A stretch of 64,000 nt of DNA from Hyphomicrobiales bacterium (lineage in GTDB: Bacteria; Pseudomonadota; Alphaproteobacteria; Rhizobiales; Rhizobiaceae), in NCBI GenBank assembly GCA_900472575.1, contig UCIV01000024.1, positions 1-64,000 of the forward strand, written 5' to 3'. Positions 48,726 to 59,420 of the stretch are shown here, in pieces (the first letter of the stretch is position 1; each line of letters opens with the position of its first letter). A program made the position numbers and the translations under genes. The notes under the pieces are model-generated. The model saw only the letters and a program-made list of their open reading frames with translations, ran no database searches and was not told the origin of the DNA.

Positions 48726-50243
48726 ATGAAAAAGAGTGCACTTGTTCTGATGACGCTGGCGGCCTTGGCCGGCACCAGCAGCCTCGCAATGGCGCAGGCG
48801 AGCGACGGCGTATTGACCGTTGCCACGATCGGCGAGCCGCCGACGCTCGACGTCATGCAGACGGCGACCGATATCGTGCTGACCATCGACCAGCACATTT
48901 TCGAAACGCTCTACACCTATGACGCCGAATGGAAGTCCGTACCGCTGCTCGCAGCCGGCATGCCGAAGATTTCCGAGGACGGCCTCACCTACACGATCCC
49001 GCTGCGCGAAGGCGTCACCTTCCATGACGGCAGCACCTTCGATGCCAAGGACGTTACCGCCTCGCTGAAGCGCTGGATGGCGGTCAATTCCAAGGGCAAG
49101 CAGGTCGCAGCGATCGTCGAAAGCCTGACGGAAGATGGCGATCATGCGGTCGTCTTCAAGCTGAAGTCGCGTTATGCGCCGCTGCTCGCCACCCTGTCGC
49201 AGGCTTCCGTCATCCTGCCGTCGGAAAAGATCGCCGACACGCTGACCGAATTCGTCGGCACCGGCCCTTACGCCCTGAAGGAGCGCAAGCCAGACCAGTA
49301 CACCCAGCTCGTCCGTTTCGACGGCTACAAGTCGCCTGAAGGTGCGCCGAGCAACTATGCCGGTAAGCGCGAGGCGATCGCCAAGGAAATCCGTTTCGTT
49401 CCGGTGCCGGATGCCAACACCCGCGTTGAAGGCCTGATCTCTGGCCAGTTCGATTATGCGGACTCCCTTCCGGTCAGCGCATTCGAGCGCGTCGAAAAGA
49501 GCGGCAATGCCAAGCCCGTCATCTTCCGCGATGCCGGCTGGGCGTCGATGAACATGAACATGAAGGAAGGTCTTCTCGTTAAGAAAGAGCTGCGTCAGGC
49601 GGTTCAGGTTGCGCTCAACCCGAACGACATGATGATGGCCGCCTTCTCTGACGACCGCTTCTTCAGCGTCGATGCCTCGATTTTCCCGGAAGGTTCATTC
49701 TGGCACACCGAAGCCGGTGTCGCCCGTTATGGCGATGGCAATCCGGAAGAAGCCGCCAAGCTCTTGAAGGATGGTGGTTACGACGGAACCCCGATCCGCC
49801 TTCTGACCAGCCGCCAGTACGAATTCCACTACAAGATCGGCGAAGTCGCCAAGGCCTATCTCGAAGCCGCGGGCTTCAAGGTCGATCTGCAGGTGGTCGA
49901 CTGGGCAACGCTGACGACCCGCCGCGCGGATTCGAAGGCATGGGATATCTTCATCACCCATTCCAACTTCCCGGGTGACCCGACGACGATCAACACGATC
50001 ACCGACACCTATCCGGGCTGGTATGTGTCCGATCAGAAGGCAAAGGCTGTCGCCACCTACATGGACGCCACCACCGACGATGCCAAGAAGGCGGCATGGG
50101 ACGGCATCCAGACGGTCATCTATGATGATGCACCGCTCTACAAGGTCGGCAACTTCAATGCCGTTTCCGGCGTCGCCAACGGCGTTTCCGGTTACGAGCC
50201 AACCTACTGGCCGCATTTCTGGAACGTAGCCCCGAAGAAGTAA
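48726..50243 (+). CDS. Periplasmic solute-binding protein, family 5 (system D)
   Basis: A 505-residue oligopeptide-type binding protein with a Sec signal peptide (MKKSALVLMTLAALAGTSSLAMAQA). ATG 48726 is chosen because AAGGGG lies 6 bp upstream; an ATG at 48720 immediately follows that sequence and is less likely. The core is seen as PLREGVTFHDGSTFDAKDVT and GTGPYALKERKPD. A small inverted repeat (48675-48697) separates it from the M81 gene and a palindromic repeat element follows it. Confidence 0.92.
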   Translation: MKKSALVLMTLAALAGTSSLAMAQASDGVLTVATIGEPPTLDVMQTATDIVLTIDQHIFETLYTYDAEWKSVPLLAAGMPKISEDGLTYTIPLREGVTFHDGSTFDAKDVTASLKRWMAVNSKGKQVAAIVESLTEDGDHAVVFKLKSRYAPLLATLSQASVILPSEKIADTLTEFVGTGPYALKERKPDQYTQLVRFDGYKSPEGAPSNYAGKREAIAKEIRFVPVPDANTRVEGLISGQFDYADSLPVSAFERVEKSGNAKPVIFRDAGWASMNMNMKEGLLVKKELRQAVQVALNPNDMMMAAFSDDRFFSVDASIFPEGSFWHTEAGVARYGDGNPEEAAKLLKDGGYDGTPIRLLTSRQYEFHYKIGEVAKAYLEAAGFKVDLQVVDWATLTTRRADSKAWDIFITHSNFPGDPTTINTITDTYPGWYVSDQKAKAVATYMDATTDDAKKAAWDGIQTVIYDDAPLYKVGNFNAVSGVANGVSGYEPTYWPHFWNVAPKK

Positions 50244-50251
50244 GGCTGAAA

Positions 50252-50292
50252 GCAATTCCAGCAGAAGCGGCAACCGGTTTTGCTGGAATTGC
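50252..50292 (+). repeat. Palindromic intergenic repeat, copy 1
   Basis: GCAATTCCAGCA (50252-50263) and TGCTGGAATTGC (50281-50292) form a perfect 12-bp stem with a 17-base loop containing GAAGCGGCAACCGGTTT. The same sequence recurs, inverted, at 56459-56502. Elements of this form are very frequent between genes in Rhizobiaceae genomes to my knowledge. Here it lies between the system D binding-protein and permease genes and so also acts as the intercistronic hairpin seen in the other importer operons. Confidence 0.7.
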
Positions 50293-50312
50293 GTAGAAAC
50301 TGAGGACTGACA

Positions 50313-51263
50313 ATGGCAAGGATCGCACAAGCGCTGCTGAAACGGCTGGGGGGCATGGCAATCGTGCTTGCCCTCGTCGTGACGGTGGTCTTCATCATCG
50401 TTCGCGTCACGCCCGGCGATCCTGCCGCCGTCATGCTGGGGTCGGATGCGACCCCGGCCGATATCGCGCAATTGCGCGAGAAGATGGGGCTCGATGCGCC
50501 GCTTCTCCTGCAATACGGCCAGTTCGTTCTGGGCATATTGCAGGGCGATCTCGGCCAGTCGATCTTCCTCAATCAGCCGGTCACGACAGCACTTGCCGCC
50601 CGTGCCGAGCCGACCTTCTTCCTCACCCTCTTCTCGATCCTGATCGCAGTCGGTATTGCGTTGCCGGTCGGCATCCTGTCTGCCGTCAAACGCGGCACGA
50701 TCTTCGACCAGATCGTCGTGACGCTTACCATGGTCGCCGCCAGTGTCCCGAGCTTCTGGCTCGGCCTGATCCTGATCCAGGTTTTTGCCGTCGGCCAGGG
50801 CTGGTTCCCGGCCTCCGGTTACGGCGGGCCCGAAACGCCTTTCTTCGAACGCCTGCACCATCTCGTGCTGCCGGCAGTCGCACTCGGCGTCGTCAATTCG
50901 GCTCTCATCACCCGCTTCACCCGCGCCGCCATGCTTGATGTCCTGGGCGATGATTACGTCCGCACTGCCCGCGCCAAGGGTGCCGGCGAGGGCCGCGTCA
51001 TCCTCAAGCACGCCCTGAAGAACGCGATGATCCCGATCATCACCGTCATCGGCCTGTCGGTCGCCATGTTGGTCGCCGGTGCCGTCGTCACCGAAACCGT
51101 CTTCGGTCTTCCGGGCGTCGGCAATCTCGTCGTCTCGGCCGTCCTGCGCCGCGATTATCCGGTCATTCAGGGCGCGCTGCTCGTCGTGGCCGCCATCTAT
51201 GTCCTCATCAACTTCATCGTCGACATGCTTTATATTCTCGTTGATCCGCGGGTGCGCCTATGA
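50313..51263 (+). CDS. Dipeptide-type ABC permease, DppB-like (system D)
   Basis: A 316-residue membrane permease: N-terminal RIAQALLKRLGGMAIVLALV, VTPGDPAAVMLGSDATPADI in the first loop, EAA loop TARAKGAGEGRVILKHALKN, and C-terminal ILVDPRVRL. TGAGGAC precedes the ATG. Its stop overlaps the DppC start by 4 bp (ATGA). Confidence 0.92.
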   Translation: MARIAQALLKRLGGMAIVLALVVTVVFIIVRVTPGDPAAVMLGSDATPADIAQLREKMGLDAPLLLQYGQFVLGILQGDLGQSIFLNQPVTTALAARAEPTFFLTLFSILIAVGIALPVGILSAVKRGTIFDQIVVTLTMVAASVPSFWLGLILIQVFAVGQGWFPASGYGGPETPFFERLHHLVLPAVALGVVNSALITRFTRAAMLDVLGDDYVRTARAKGAGEGRVILKHALKNAMIPIITVIGLSVAMLVAGAVVTETVFGLPGVGNLVVSAVLRRDYPVIQGALLVVAAIYVLINFIVDMLYILVDPRVRL

Positions 51264-52123
51264 ACACGATGGCCTCCCTCTCCATGCCTTTCGCAGCCGG
51301 CCTGCGTCGCCTGTTCGGCAACCGTGCCATGCTGTTCGGCGCCATCATCCTGGCGATCGTCATTCTGGCTGCGCTGCTCGCTCCCTGGGTCGCGCCTTAC
51401 GCGCCGAACAAGCTGTCGATCATCAACAAGCTGAAGCCGCCGTCGATGACGAATTTCTTCGGCACCGATGAATTCGGCCGCGATATCTTCTCCCGCGCCA
51501 TTTTCGCCGGCCGTATCTCGCTGCTCGTCAGCCTCGGTGTCGTCGTCATCTCGACGGTGCTCGGCGTCATCCTCGGCGTCGCCGCCGGCTTCTTCCGCAG
51601 CCTCGATGCGCCGATCTCACGCCTGCTCGATGCGATGATGTCCTTCCCCGACATCCTGCTCGCCATCGCACTGGTTGCGGCCCTCGGCCCATCGCTGACG
51701 ACGGTCATCCTGGCCCTCGGCATCACCTACGCCCCGCGGCTTGCCCGTATCGTCCGCGGCTCGACGCTGGTCCTGCGCGAACTGCCCTATATCGAGGCGG
51801 CCGTCGCCATGGGCTTGCCGACCTGGCAGATCCTTGCCCGCCACGTGCTGCTCAACCTCGCATCTCCCATCCTCGTGCAGGCCACATTCGTCTTCGCCTC
51901 GGCGATGCTGGCGGAGGCGAGCCTCTCCTTCCTCGGCGTCGGCGTTTCCACCGATATGCCGACCTGGGGCACGATGCTGGCATCCGGCCGCGAATACATG
52001 AACAACGCTCCGTGGCTGATGGTGTTTCCGGGCCTTGCCATCGTCTTCTCGGTTCTCTCCCTGCAATTGCTGGGCGACGGCCTGCGCGATCTCGTCGATC
52101 CGCGTCTCGCCAAGGAAAGCTGA
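51260..52123 (+). CDS. Dipeptide-type ABC permease, DppC-like (system D)
   Basis: A 287-residue membrane permease with FFGTDEFGRDIFSRAIFAGR, EAA loop AAVAMGLPTWQILARHVLLN, and the C-terminal LLGDGLRDLVDPRL. It starts inside the last codons of the DppB gene and its stop is 2 bp before the ATPase start, with AAGGAAAG spanning the junction. Confidence 0.92.
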   Translation: MNTMASLSMPFAAGLRRLFGNRAMLFGAIILAIVILAALLAPWVAPYAPNKLSIINKLKPPSMTNFFGTDEFGRDIFSRAIFAGRISLLVSLGVVVISTVLGVILGVAAGFFRSLDAPISRLLDAMMSFPDILLAIALVAALGPSLTTVILALGITYAPRLARIVRGSTLVLRELPYIEAAVAMGLPTWQILARHVLLNLASPILVQATFVFASAMLAEASLSFLGVGVSTDMPTWGTMLASGREYMNNAPWLMVFPGLAIVFSVLSLQLLGDGLRDLVDPRLAKES

Positions 52124-52125
52124 TC

Positions 52126-53931
<1,806 letters not shown>

Positions 53932-53933
53932 AA

Positions 53934-53970
53934 CAATGCCGGCAGAAGCGTAAAGCAGTTGCCGGCATTG
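53934..53970. repeat. Palindromic element, possibly a diverged repeat copy
   Basis: CAATGCCGGCA (53934-53944) and TGCCGGCATTG (53960-53970) form a perfect 11-bp stem. The loop begins GAAGCG, as in the repeat at 50252-50292, and the layout is the same, so it may be a diverged member of that family with compensatory changes in the stem. It lies between the system D ATPase and the RidA gene. Confidence 0.5.
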
Positions 53971-54021
53971 CGAAAACAGGCAAGCCCGGCCCCTACCCCA
54001 CTGGAATAGAAAGACCACCCC

Positions 54022-54417
54022 ATGACCAGCAAGAAACTCATCCGTTACGATGTCGCCGACGCCCAGGCCGGCGGCCAGCGCCGCCCCTTCGCCAAGGCCG
54101 TCCGCGCCGGTGATTTCGTCTATGTTTCGGGCCAGGTGCCGACCGTCGATGGCGAAGTCATCGTCGGCAATATCGTCGCCCAGACCGAACAGGTGATCGC
54201 CAACATCAAGTCGGTTCTGGCGCTTGCCGATTGCACGCTGGAACATGTCGTCAAGGTCAATGTCTGGCTCGACGACGCCCGCGATTTCTCCAGCTTCAAC
54301 GCCGTCTTCCAGAAGCACTTCATCGACCACCCCCCGGCCCGCTCCACCGTCGAATCCCCGATGATGGTCGACGTCAAGGTCGAGATGGACGTGATCGCGT
54401 ATAAGCCGCTGGATTGA
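54022..54417 (+). CDS. RidA-family enamine/imine deaminase
   Basis: A 131-residue member of the RidA (YjgF/YER057c) family. The conserved region around the substrate-binding arginine reads PPARSTVESPMM, and the C-terminal VDVKVEMDVIAY is typical. RidA proteins hydrolyse reactive enamines and imines made by PLP-dependent dehydratases. Its place at the end of the M81/importer operon, with a D-serine dehydratase/D-threonine aldolase-family gene upstream, makes clearance of 2-aminoacrylate or a related imine a sensible role, though this is inference. Confidence 0.88.
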   Translation: MTSKKLIRYDVADAQAGGQRRPFAKAVRAGDFVYVSGQVPTVDGEVIVGNIVAQTEQVIANIKSVLALADCTLEHVVKVNVWLDDARDFSSFNAVFQKHFIDHPPARSTVESPMMVDVKVEMDVIAYKPLD

Positions 54418-54490
54418 TCGGGAAAGACCGGCGGGAGACATTCTGTTTCGAAAGTTCGCCGGTTACCTCAAGTGCATCCCCACCACGGCC

Positions 54491-54624
54491 GTCATCCTCG
54501 GGCTTGACCCGAGGATCCAAGTACGAGCTGACAACGACCGACCAAAGCCGATCGTTGTCGTCTTGAAAGCAACACAACGAAAAGCGGCCTGCGTCTGGAT
54601 CCTCGGGTCAAGCCCGAGGATGAC
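54491..54624. repeat. Compound palindromic repeat between convergent operons
   Basis: Two 29-bp arms (54491-54519 and 54596-54624) are perfect reverse complements separated by 76 bp. Each arm is itself a hairpin: ATCCTCGGG and CCCGAGGAT around CTTGA (or TCAAG). The spacer holds a further inverted pair, GACAACGA (54530-54537) and TCGTTGTC (54552-54559). The TCCTCGGGCTTGACCCGAGGA core is familiar to me as an abundant intergenic repeat in Agrobacterium and relatives. It lies between the convergent RidA and DapA-family genes, where it could also end transcription in both directions. Confidence 0.75.
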
Positions 54625-54659
54625 AGCTGAGAGGAAGGCGTCCTCCCTAATGCGAGCGC

Positions 54660-55586
54660 TTACAGCGCCGCCCGCTTGTCGTGCCTTGCCACCCGCGCCA
54701 GCAGGTAATCCACCTCGGCCTTCGCCGTCGCCGTCAGCATCTGGCCCGGCTTGCGCTGTGCGTCCGATGCAATCACGCCGCGGCGTTTGAGGATGTGCTT
54801 GCGCACCGCCAGGCCCACGCCGAGCTGCTGCTCGTAGCGGATCAGCGGCAGATGTGCGTCGAACAGGTCATGCGCCTCGTCGCGCTTGCCCTGCTCAAAC
54901 AGCGACACAAGCTCGCTCAGCATGTCGGGGAAACCGTAACCGGTCATCGCGCCGTCTGCGCCGCGTTCCGGTTCGAAATCGAGGAACATGCCGCCATTGC
55001 CGCAGAGGATGGAGAATTCGCGCAACTCGCCGGATTTCTGCATGGCTCGCAGTTTTGAGATCTTTTCCAGACCCGGCCAGTCCTCATGCTTCAGCATCAG
55101 GCATGACGGGTGGTTGGTGATGATCTTGGCAACCACGCTGGTGGCGATCACCGTGTTGAGCGTCAGCGGATAGTCCTGCAGCACCCACGGCACGTCTTCA
55201 CCGACCGCTTCCACGGCACCGGCGAAATAGTTGATGGTCTGCTCGTCGGTCTTTGCACCCTGCCCCGGCGCGATCATCACGCCGGCAGCACCCATGTCCA
55301 TCGAGCTGCGGGCCAGCGAACGCATCGCGGCAAAACCCGGCGCCGAAACGCCGACGATGACCGGCACCTTGGCGCGCTCGACGACGCGCTTGATGATCGC
55401 CCGGCTTTCATCCGCTTCCAGCTTCGGCGCCTCGCCCATGATACCGAGGATGGTGATGCCGGTGCAGCCGCTTTCCTCGTAAAAATCCGTCAGGCGGTCG
55501 ACCGAGTTGAAGTCGATCGCGCCATCGTCGTGAAACGGCGTGGCGGCAATCGCATAGACGCCCTTGGACTGAGTGCTGAATGTCAT
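54660..55586 (-). CDS. Dihydrodipicolinate synthase (DapA) family lyase
   Basis: A 308-residue class I aldolase-fold enzyme. The Schiff-base lysine is Lys166 (CLMLKHEDW) and the partner tyrosine Tyr139 (VLQDYPLT). The loop GEAPKLEADE replaces the GTTGE motif of true DapA (here GIMGEAPKL), so it is probably not the lysine-biosynthesis enzyme but a paralogue acting on another 2-keto acid aldol or hydroxyproline- or sugar-acid-derived substrate. It is the last gene of the system E operon, downstream of an atypical SDR. Confidence 0.85.
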   Translation of the reverse strand: MTFSTQSKGVYAIAATPFHDDGAIDFNSVDRLTDFYEESGCTGITILGIMGEAPKLEADESRAIIKRVVERAKVPVIVGVSAPGFAAMRSLARSSMDMGAAGVMIAPGQGAKTDEQTINYFAGAVEAVGEDVPWVLQDYPLTLNTVIATSVVAKIITNHPSCLMLKHEDWPGLEKISKLRAMQKSGELREFSILCGNGGMFLDFEPERGADGAMTGYGFPDMLSELVSLFEQGKRDEAHDLFDAHLPLIRYEQQLGVGLAVRKHILKRRGVIASDAQRKPGQMLTATAKAEVDYLLARVARHDKRAAL

Positions 55587-55643
55587 GTCTTTCTCCCGGA
55601 TGCGATATCGATCAAAGCCGCAGCTTTTGATCCTAATTTCTAA

Positions 55644-56429
55644 TCAGATGTTGGCGAGAAGGCCACCGTCGATGCGGATCACCGAGCCGGTGATGTAGGA
55701 TGCGCGCGGGCTGGCCAGGAAGGTGACGGCATCGCCATATTCCTGCGGATCGCCATAACGGCCGACCGGAATGGAATTGGTGCTTTCCTTCGTCACATCC
55801 GCCACCGGCCGGTCCTCGCGCTTGGCCTTCTGCTCGTCGAGAAAGACGATACGACCCGTGGCGATGCGGCCCGGCAGCACGACATTGGCGGTGATCCCGT
55901 CACGTCCGACTTCGCGCGCCAGCGTCTTCGACCAGCCGACCAGCGCCAGCCGCAGGCTGTTGGAAATGCCCAGATTGGCGATCGGCGCAACCACACCTGA
56001 AGAGGTCGAGCTGATGATACGGCCAAAGCCGCGCTCGCGCATCGACGGCAGGATCGCGTCGGTTACCGCGATCACCGAGCGCACCATGCTGTCGAAATAT
56101 TTCGACCAGATTTCCGGCGCCTGACCAGTAGCTGGCGTCGGCGGCGGACCACCTGTGTTGTTGACCAGCACGTCCACCGGCCCGAAGGTCGAAGCGATCA
56201 GCGCCAGCCGCTCCCCGATCACCGAGAGATCACCAATATCCCATTGCAACGCGAAAGCCTTGTGGCCTTCAGCCTCGATTGCCTGCGCCGTCTTTTCGGC
56301 AGCGGCGAGATCGATATCGGCAACGATGACATTGGCCTTTTCCGCTGCCAGCGACCGGGCAATCGCACCACCAAGTCCACCGCCTGCGCCGAATACCAGC
56401 GCGGTCTTTCCGCTTAATTGAAGATCCAT
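55644..56429 (-). CDS. Atypical SDR oxidoreductase lacking the catalytic Tyr-Lys pair
   Basis: A 261-residue SDR-fold protein. The N-terminal FGAGGGLGGAIA is close to the cofactor motif and NNTGGP to the NNAG motif. Where classical SDRs have YxxxK this protein has Ser156-x-x-x-Arg160 (SNSLR); the serine cluster STSSG at about 141-145 is kept. This matches a known divergent SDR group annotated as 3-oxoacyl-ACP-reductase-like that lacks the standard tetrad. The start at 56429 gives the normal N-terminus. It lies between the M24 and DapA-family genes of the system E operon. Confidence 0.8.
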   Translation of the reverse strand: MDLQLSGKTALVFGAGGGLGGAIARSLAAEKANVIVADIDLAAAEKTAQAIEAEGHKAFALQWDIGDLSVIGERLALIASTFGPVDVLVNNTGGPPPTPATGQAPEIWSKYFDSMVRSVIAVTDAILPSMRERGFGRIISSTSSGVVAPIANLGISNSLRLALVGWSKTLAREVGRDGITANVVLPGRIATGRIVFLDEQKAKREDRPVADVTKESTNSIPVGRYGDPQEYGDAVTFLASPRASYITGSVIRIDGGLLANI

Positions 56430-56458
56430 GAATGCCTGCTCTTGTCTTTTGTTTCGAT

Positions 56459-56502
56459 GCAATTCCGGACGCAAAACCGGTTGCCACTTCTGCTGGAATT
56501 GC
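56459..56502 (-). repeat. Palindromic intergenic repeat, copy 2
   Basis: The reverse complement of this 44-bp stretch begins GCAATTCCAGCAGAAGTGGC and continues ACCGGTTTTGC, matching the element at 50252-50292 except for one base in the loop and a 3-bp insertion in the right arm. The outer arms GCAATTCC and GGAATTGC are perfect. It lies in the 97-bp gap between the M24 and atypical SDR genes. Confidence 0.7.
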
Positions 56503-56526
56503 TCTTGATTTTGGTGTCTGCCGCGC

Positions 56527-57741
56527 TCAGCAGCAGTAGAGTTCCACCGGAAGGTCGCTGAACACTTCAGGCGCGCCCTCGGTGATCGCGAAGGTCTGGC
56601 CGACACCGGCAACCAGCCCGGTTTCCGCGTCGGGGATCATGATGTGGACGAAGAACACCATGCCCGGCGTCATGATCAACGGATTGCCGGAATAGATCAT
56701 CGGCGGCACGTCCATCCAGGTCGGCTTGAAGGTGCAGCCCAGCGCATAACCGCAGGCGGCGTACCGCGCCTTGGCAAAACCGGCATTGTCGAGCACGCGG
56801 CGATGGATATCGTCGAGCGTGCCGAGCGCCGCCCCTGCCCTTGCCGCATCCTTGATGCCGTCGAGCGCTTCCTTCGCCACCTTCAGCATGTCGAACTGCC
56901 GCGGATCCGGCTTGCCGGTCACCAGCGTATGCTCGACCACGACATGATAGCGGCAATGCGAGCCGGCGAGTTCAACGAGAATCTGGTCCTGTTCCTCGAT
57001 CAGTCGCGGCCCGCCGATGCCGCGGCCGTAAAGCGCGCGCGGCCCGGAATTGACCAGCGGCCCGCCGGAGGGAATGTCACCACCGCCGGAAAGCATCGAG
57101 GTAAGCGCCGCACCCGAGAGCACGGTGTCGGGAATGCCGGGCTTCGTCACACCGATCGCCGCACGCACGGCGGCATCCGCCAGCTTGCCCGCCATGCGCA
57201 CATGCTCTAGCTCGGCTGCGGATTTCACCAGTCGCCCGGTGCGGATGATGTCGGACGCATCCTCGGTCACGCAGAAACCATCGAGCGCCGTATCGACCAT
57301 CCGGGCATTGGCCCCGGTCAGGCCATAGGTCGCATATTCGACGCCGACTTTTTTGCCGGAAAGCCCCTTCTCGGCCATGATCGCGCGCAGATCGTTGGCC
57401 GGGTTGGCATCCTCGGCATTCAGCCAGACCAGAACGTCGTCATAAAGCGACGCGACATTCGCCTGTCTGAGATCCGGCGTTCGGGTCAGAAGCACCGTGT
57501 CGCTGCCATCATCGGCCAGCACCAGACCGGCCTGGAAGAAGACGTAACCGGCCGTGTCATAGCTCGTCAGCCAGTAATGGCTTTCCTGCGAAAACACGAT
57601 CAGCGCATCGAGTCCGCGCTCCCGCATCCGGCGACGGGTTGCGGCCAGACGGGTTTCGAACTCGGCCTGCTTGAACTTCAACAAGACTTGCCGGCCACCG
57701 CGCGTGGAACCGGCAAACTCCTGGGGAACATACATGCTCAT
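56527..57741 (-). CDS. M24-family (creatinase/ectoine-hydrolase-like) protein without metal ligands
   Basis: A 404-residue two-domain protein: N-terminal creatinase-like domain (VFSQESHYWLTSYDTAGY) and C-terminal pita-bread domain from about residue 180. All five usual metal ligands appear lost: VELAGSH in place of the DFG-type Asp, VVVEHTLV for the second Asp, GYALGCTF for the HGIG histidine, VFFVHIMI for the first Glu, and VGQTFAIT for the final Glu. It thus resembles metal-independent creatinase or ectoine hydrolase (DoeA-type) enzymes that cleave amidino or ring amide bonds. Its ATG overlaps the ATPase stop by 4 bp. A paralogue starts the same operon (62819-63988). Confidence 0.83.
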   Translation of the reverse strand: MSMYVPQEFAGSTRGGRQVLLKFKQAEFETRLAATRRRMRERGLDALIVFSQESHYWLTSYDTAGYVFFQAGLVLADDGSDTVLLTRTPDLRQANVASLYDDVLVWLNAEDANPANDLRAIMAEKGLSGKKVGVEYATYGLTGANARMVDTALDGFCVTEDASDIIRTGRLVKSAAELEHVRMAGKLADAAVRAAIGVTKPGIPDTVLSGAALTSMLSGGGDIPSGGPLVNSGPRALYGRGIGGPRLIEEQDQILVELAGSHCRYHVVVEHTLVTGKPDPRQFDMLKVAKEALDGIKDAARAGAALGTLDDIHRRVLDNAGFAKARYAACGYALGCTFKPTWMDVPPMIYSGNPLIMTPGMVFFVHIMIPDAETGLVAGVGQTFAITEGAPEVFSDLPVELYCC

Positions 57742-59420
57742 GCGATTTCAAAAGCCTCCACGGGCGTATGAACCGGCACCGCATCGAGCAGCGCCTTGGT
57801 ATAGGGATCGCGGTCTTCCGAGCGCGCATCCGGCCTGTCGAAGAAATCGACCAGCTTGCCGTGATGCATCACCGCGATGCGATGGGCGAGCTGGCGGATC
57901 AGGTTCAGGTCGTGGGTAATGAACAAGCAGGCCGCACCGGTATCCTTCTGCAGCTTGACCAGCAGTTCGGCCACCGCCGCTTGAACCGACACGTCGAGCG
58001 CCGCCGTCACCTCGTCGCAGATCACCAGTTCAGGCTCAGCGGCAAAAGCGCGGGCAATCGCCACGCGCTGCTTTTCACCGCCGGAAAGCTGGTGCGGATA
58101 ACGGTCGGCATACTCGGCCGGCAGCCGCACCATCTCCAGCAGTTCGGCAATCCGCGCCTTGATTTTTTCACGCGGGACAACGCCGTAGAGTTTCAGCGGC
58201 CGGGCGATGATCGTGCCGATCTTCTGGCGCGGGTTGAGCGAGGCGTCCGGATGCTGGAAAACGATCTGCACCCGGCGACGATAGGCCCGGTCGATCGCCT
58301 TGCGGCTGCCCACCGTCTTACCCTCGATTTCCAGATTGCCCTGAAAATCCTGCAGGCCGGCCAAGACATTGGCGATGGTCGACTTACCCGATCCGCTTTC
58401 GCCGACGACGCCGAGAAGCTCACCCTTGCGAACCTCGAAATTGACGTCCTTCGCCCCCCAGAAGCCGACCTTTTCGGCATCTTCCGGCCAGAACATTTTC
58501 TGGATCTTCGATGGCGCTCCGTAATGCACGCCGATCCCGTCGAGCTTGATCAGCGTCTTCGGCTCGGCCGGCGCATCGACACCGATCCAGCGATCCGGGT
58601 TCGGAACCGCACCGATCAGCTGTTTCGTATAGGGCGCGGAAGGCCTGGCGAACACCTCGCCGACAAGCCCACGCTCGACGATCACACCCTTGTGCAGCAC
58701 CGACACCTCGTCCACCACGCGAGAAACCAGCCCGAGATCGTGCGAGATGTAGAGTGCGGAAACATTCGTCTCGTCGCGCAGCTGGTTGAACAGGTCGAGG
58801 ATCTGCCGCGCGGTCAGGATATCGAGCGCCGTGGTCGGCTCGTCGAAAATGATCAGTTCCGGCTCGCAGGCAAAGGCGGTGGCGATCACCACACGCTGCT
58901 TTTCGCCGCCCGATGCCTCATGCGGAAACCGCTGCAGCATTTCCTTCGGCCGGGTAATGCCGGTGCGGGCCAGCGCCGCTTCGGCTTCAGCCCAGGCCTG
59001 CGCTTTGGTCAGGCCGCGATGACGCATCAGCACTTCGGCAATCTGCTCGCCCAGACGAATGGTCGGGTTGAGTGAGGTCGAGGGATCCTGAAACACCATG
59101 GACATGCGCCTGCCGCGAATATCGGCCATCTGCCACGGCGTATGGTCCAGCAGTTCCTCGCCGGCAAGACGAATGGCGCCGCCGGTTTCCACCGCGTTCG
59201 GCGGCAGATAGCGCATCACCGACCACGCCATCGACGACTTGCCCGAACCGGACTCGCCGACAAGACCGACCGTCTTTCCCTTCGGGATCGTCAGGTCGAT
59301 ATTCTTCAAGGCGGCGACCAGCCCGTTGGCGGTCTTGTAGGACAGCGAATAGTCGATGATCGAAAGCGCCGGCTTTTCCGCCGCTGCAGTGACGTTCTGG
59401 CTCATGGTCTGCACTCTCAT
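57738..59420 (-). CDS. Dipeptide-type ABC importer, double ATPase (system E)
   Basis: A 560-residue fused ATPase. Both halves are complete: GESGSGKS with ASGGEKQRV, and GESGSGKS with LSGGEKQRV; the shared SGGEKQR form groups it with the system C ATPase. The start at 59420 has AGAGGAG 6 bp upstream and overlaps the DppC stop by 4 bp; an internal ATG at 59405 has no such site. Its stop overlaps the M24 start, so importer and hydrolase are made together. Confidence 0.92.
   Translation of the reverse strand: MRVQTMSQNVTAAAEKPALSIIDYSLSYKTANGLVAALKNIDLTIPKGKTVGLVGESGSGKSSMAWSVMRYLPPNAVETGGAIRLAGEELLDHTPWQMADIRGRRMSMVFQDPSTSLNPTIRLGEQIAEVLMRHRGLTKAQAWAEAEAALARTGITRPKEMLQRFPHEASGGEKQRVVIATAFACEPELIIFDEPTTALDILTARQILDLFNQLRDETNVSALYISHDLGLVSRVVDEVSVLHKGVIVERGLVGEVFARPSAPYTKQLIGAVPNPDRWIGVDAPAEPKTLIKLDGIGVHYGAPSKIQKMFWPEDAEKVGFWGAKDVNFEVRKGELLGVVGESGSGKSTIANVLAGLQDFQGNLEIEGKTVGSRKAIDRAYRRRVQIVFQHPDASLNPRQKIGTIIARPLKLYGVVPREKIKARIAELLEMVRLPAEYADRYPHQLSGGEKQRVAIARAFAAEPELVICDEVTAALDVSVQAAVAELLVKLQKDTGAACLFITHDLNLIRQLAHRIAVMHHGKLVDFFDRPDARSEDRDPYTKALLDAVPVHTPVEAFEIA

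Noticed and set aside
54660..55586. True dihydrodipicolinate synthase for lysine biosynthesis
   Set aside because: The Schiff-base lysine is present but the GTTGE motif is replaced, and the gene is the last member of an importer operon.
56527..57741. Annotating the M24 proteins as Xaa-Pro aminopeptidases
   Set aside because: The residues that bind the two metals in that enzyme are missing, so a peptidase label would be misleading.
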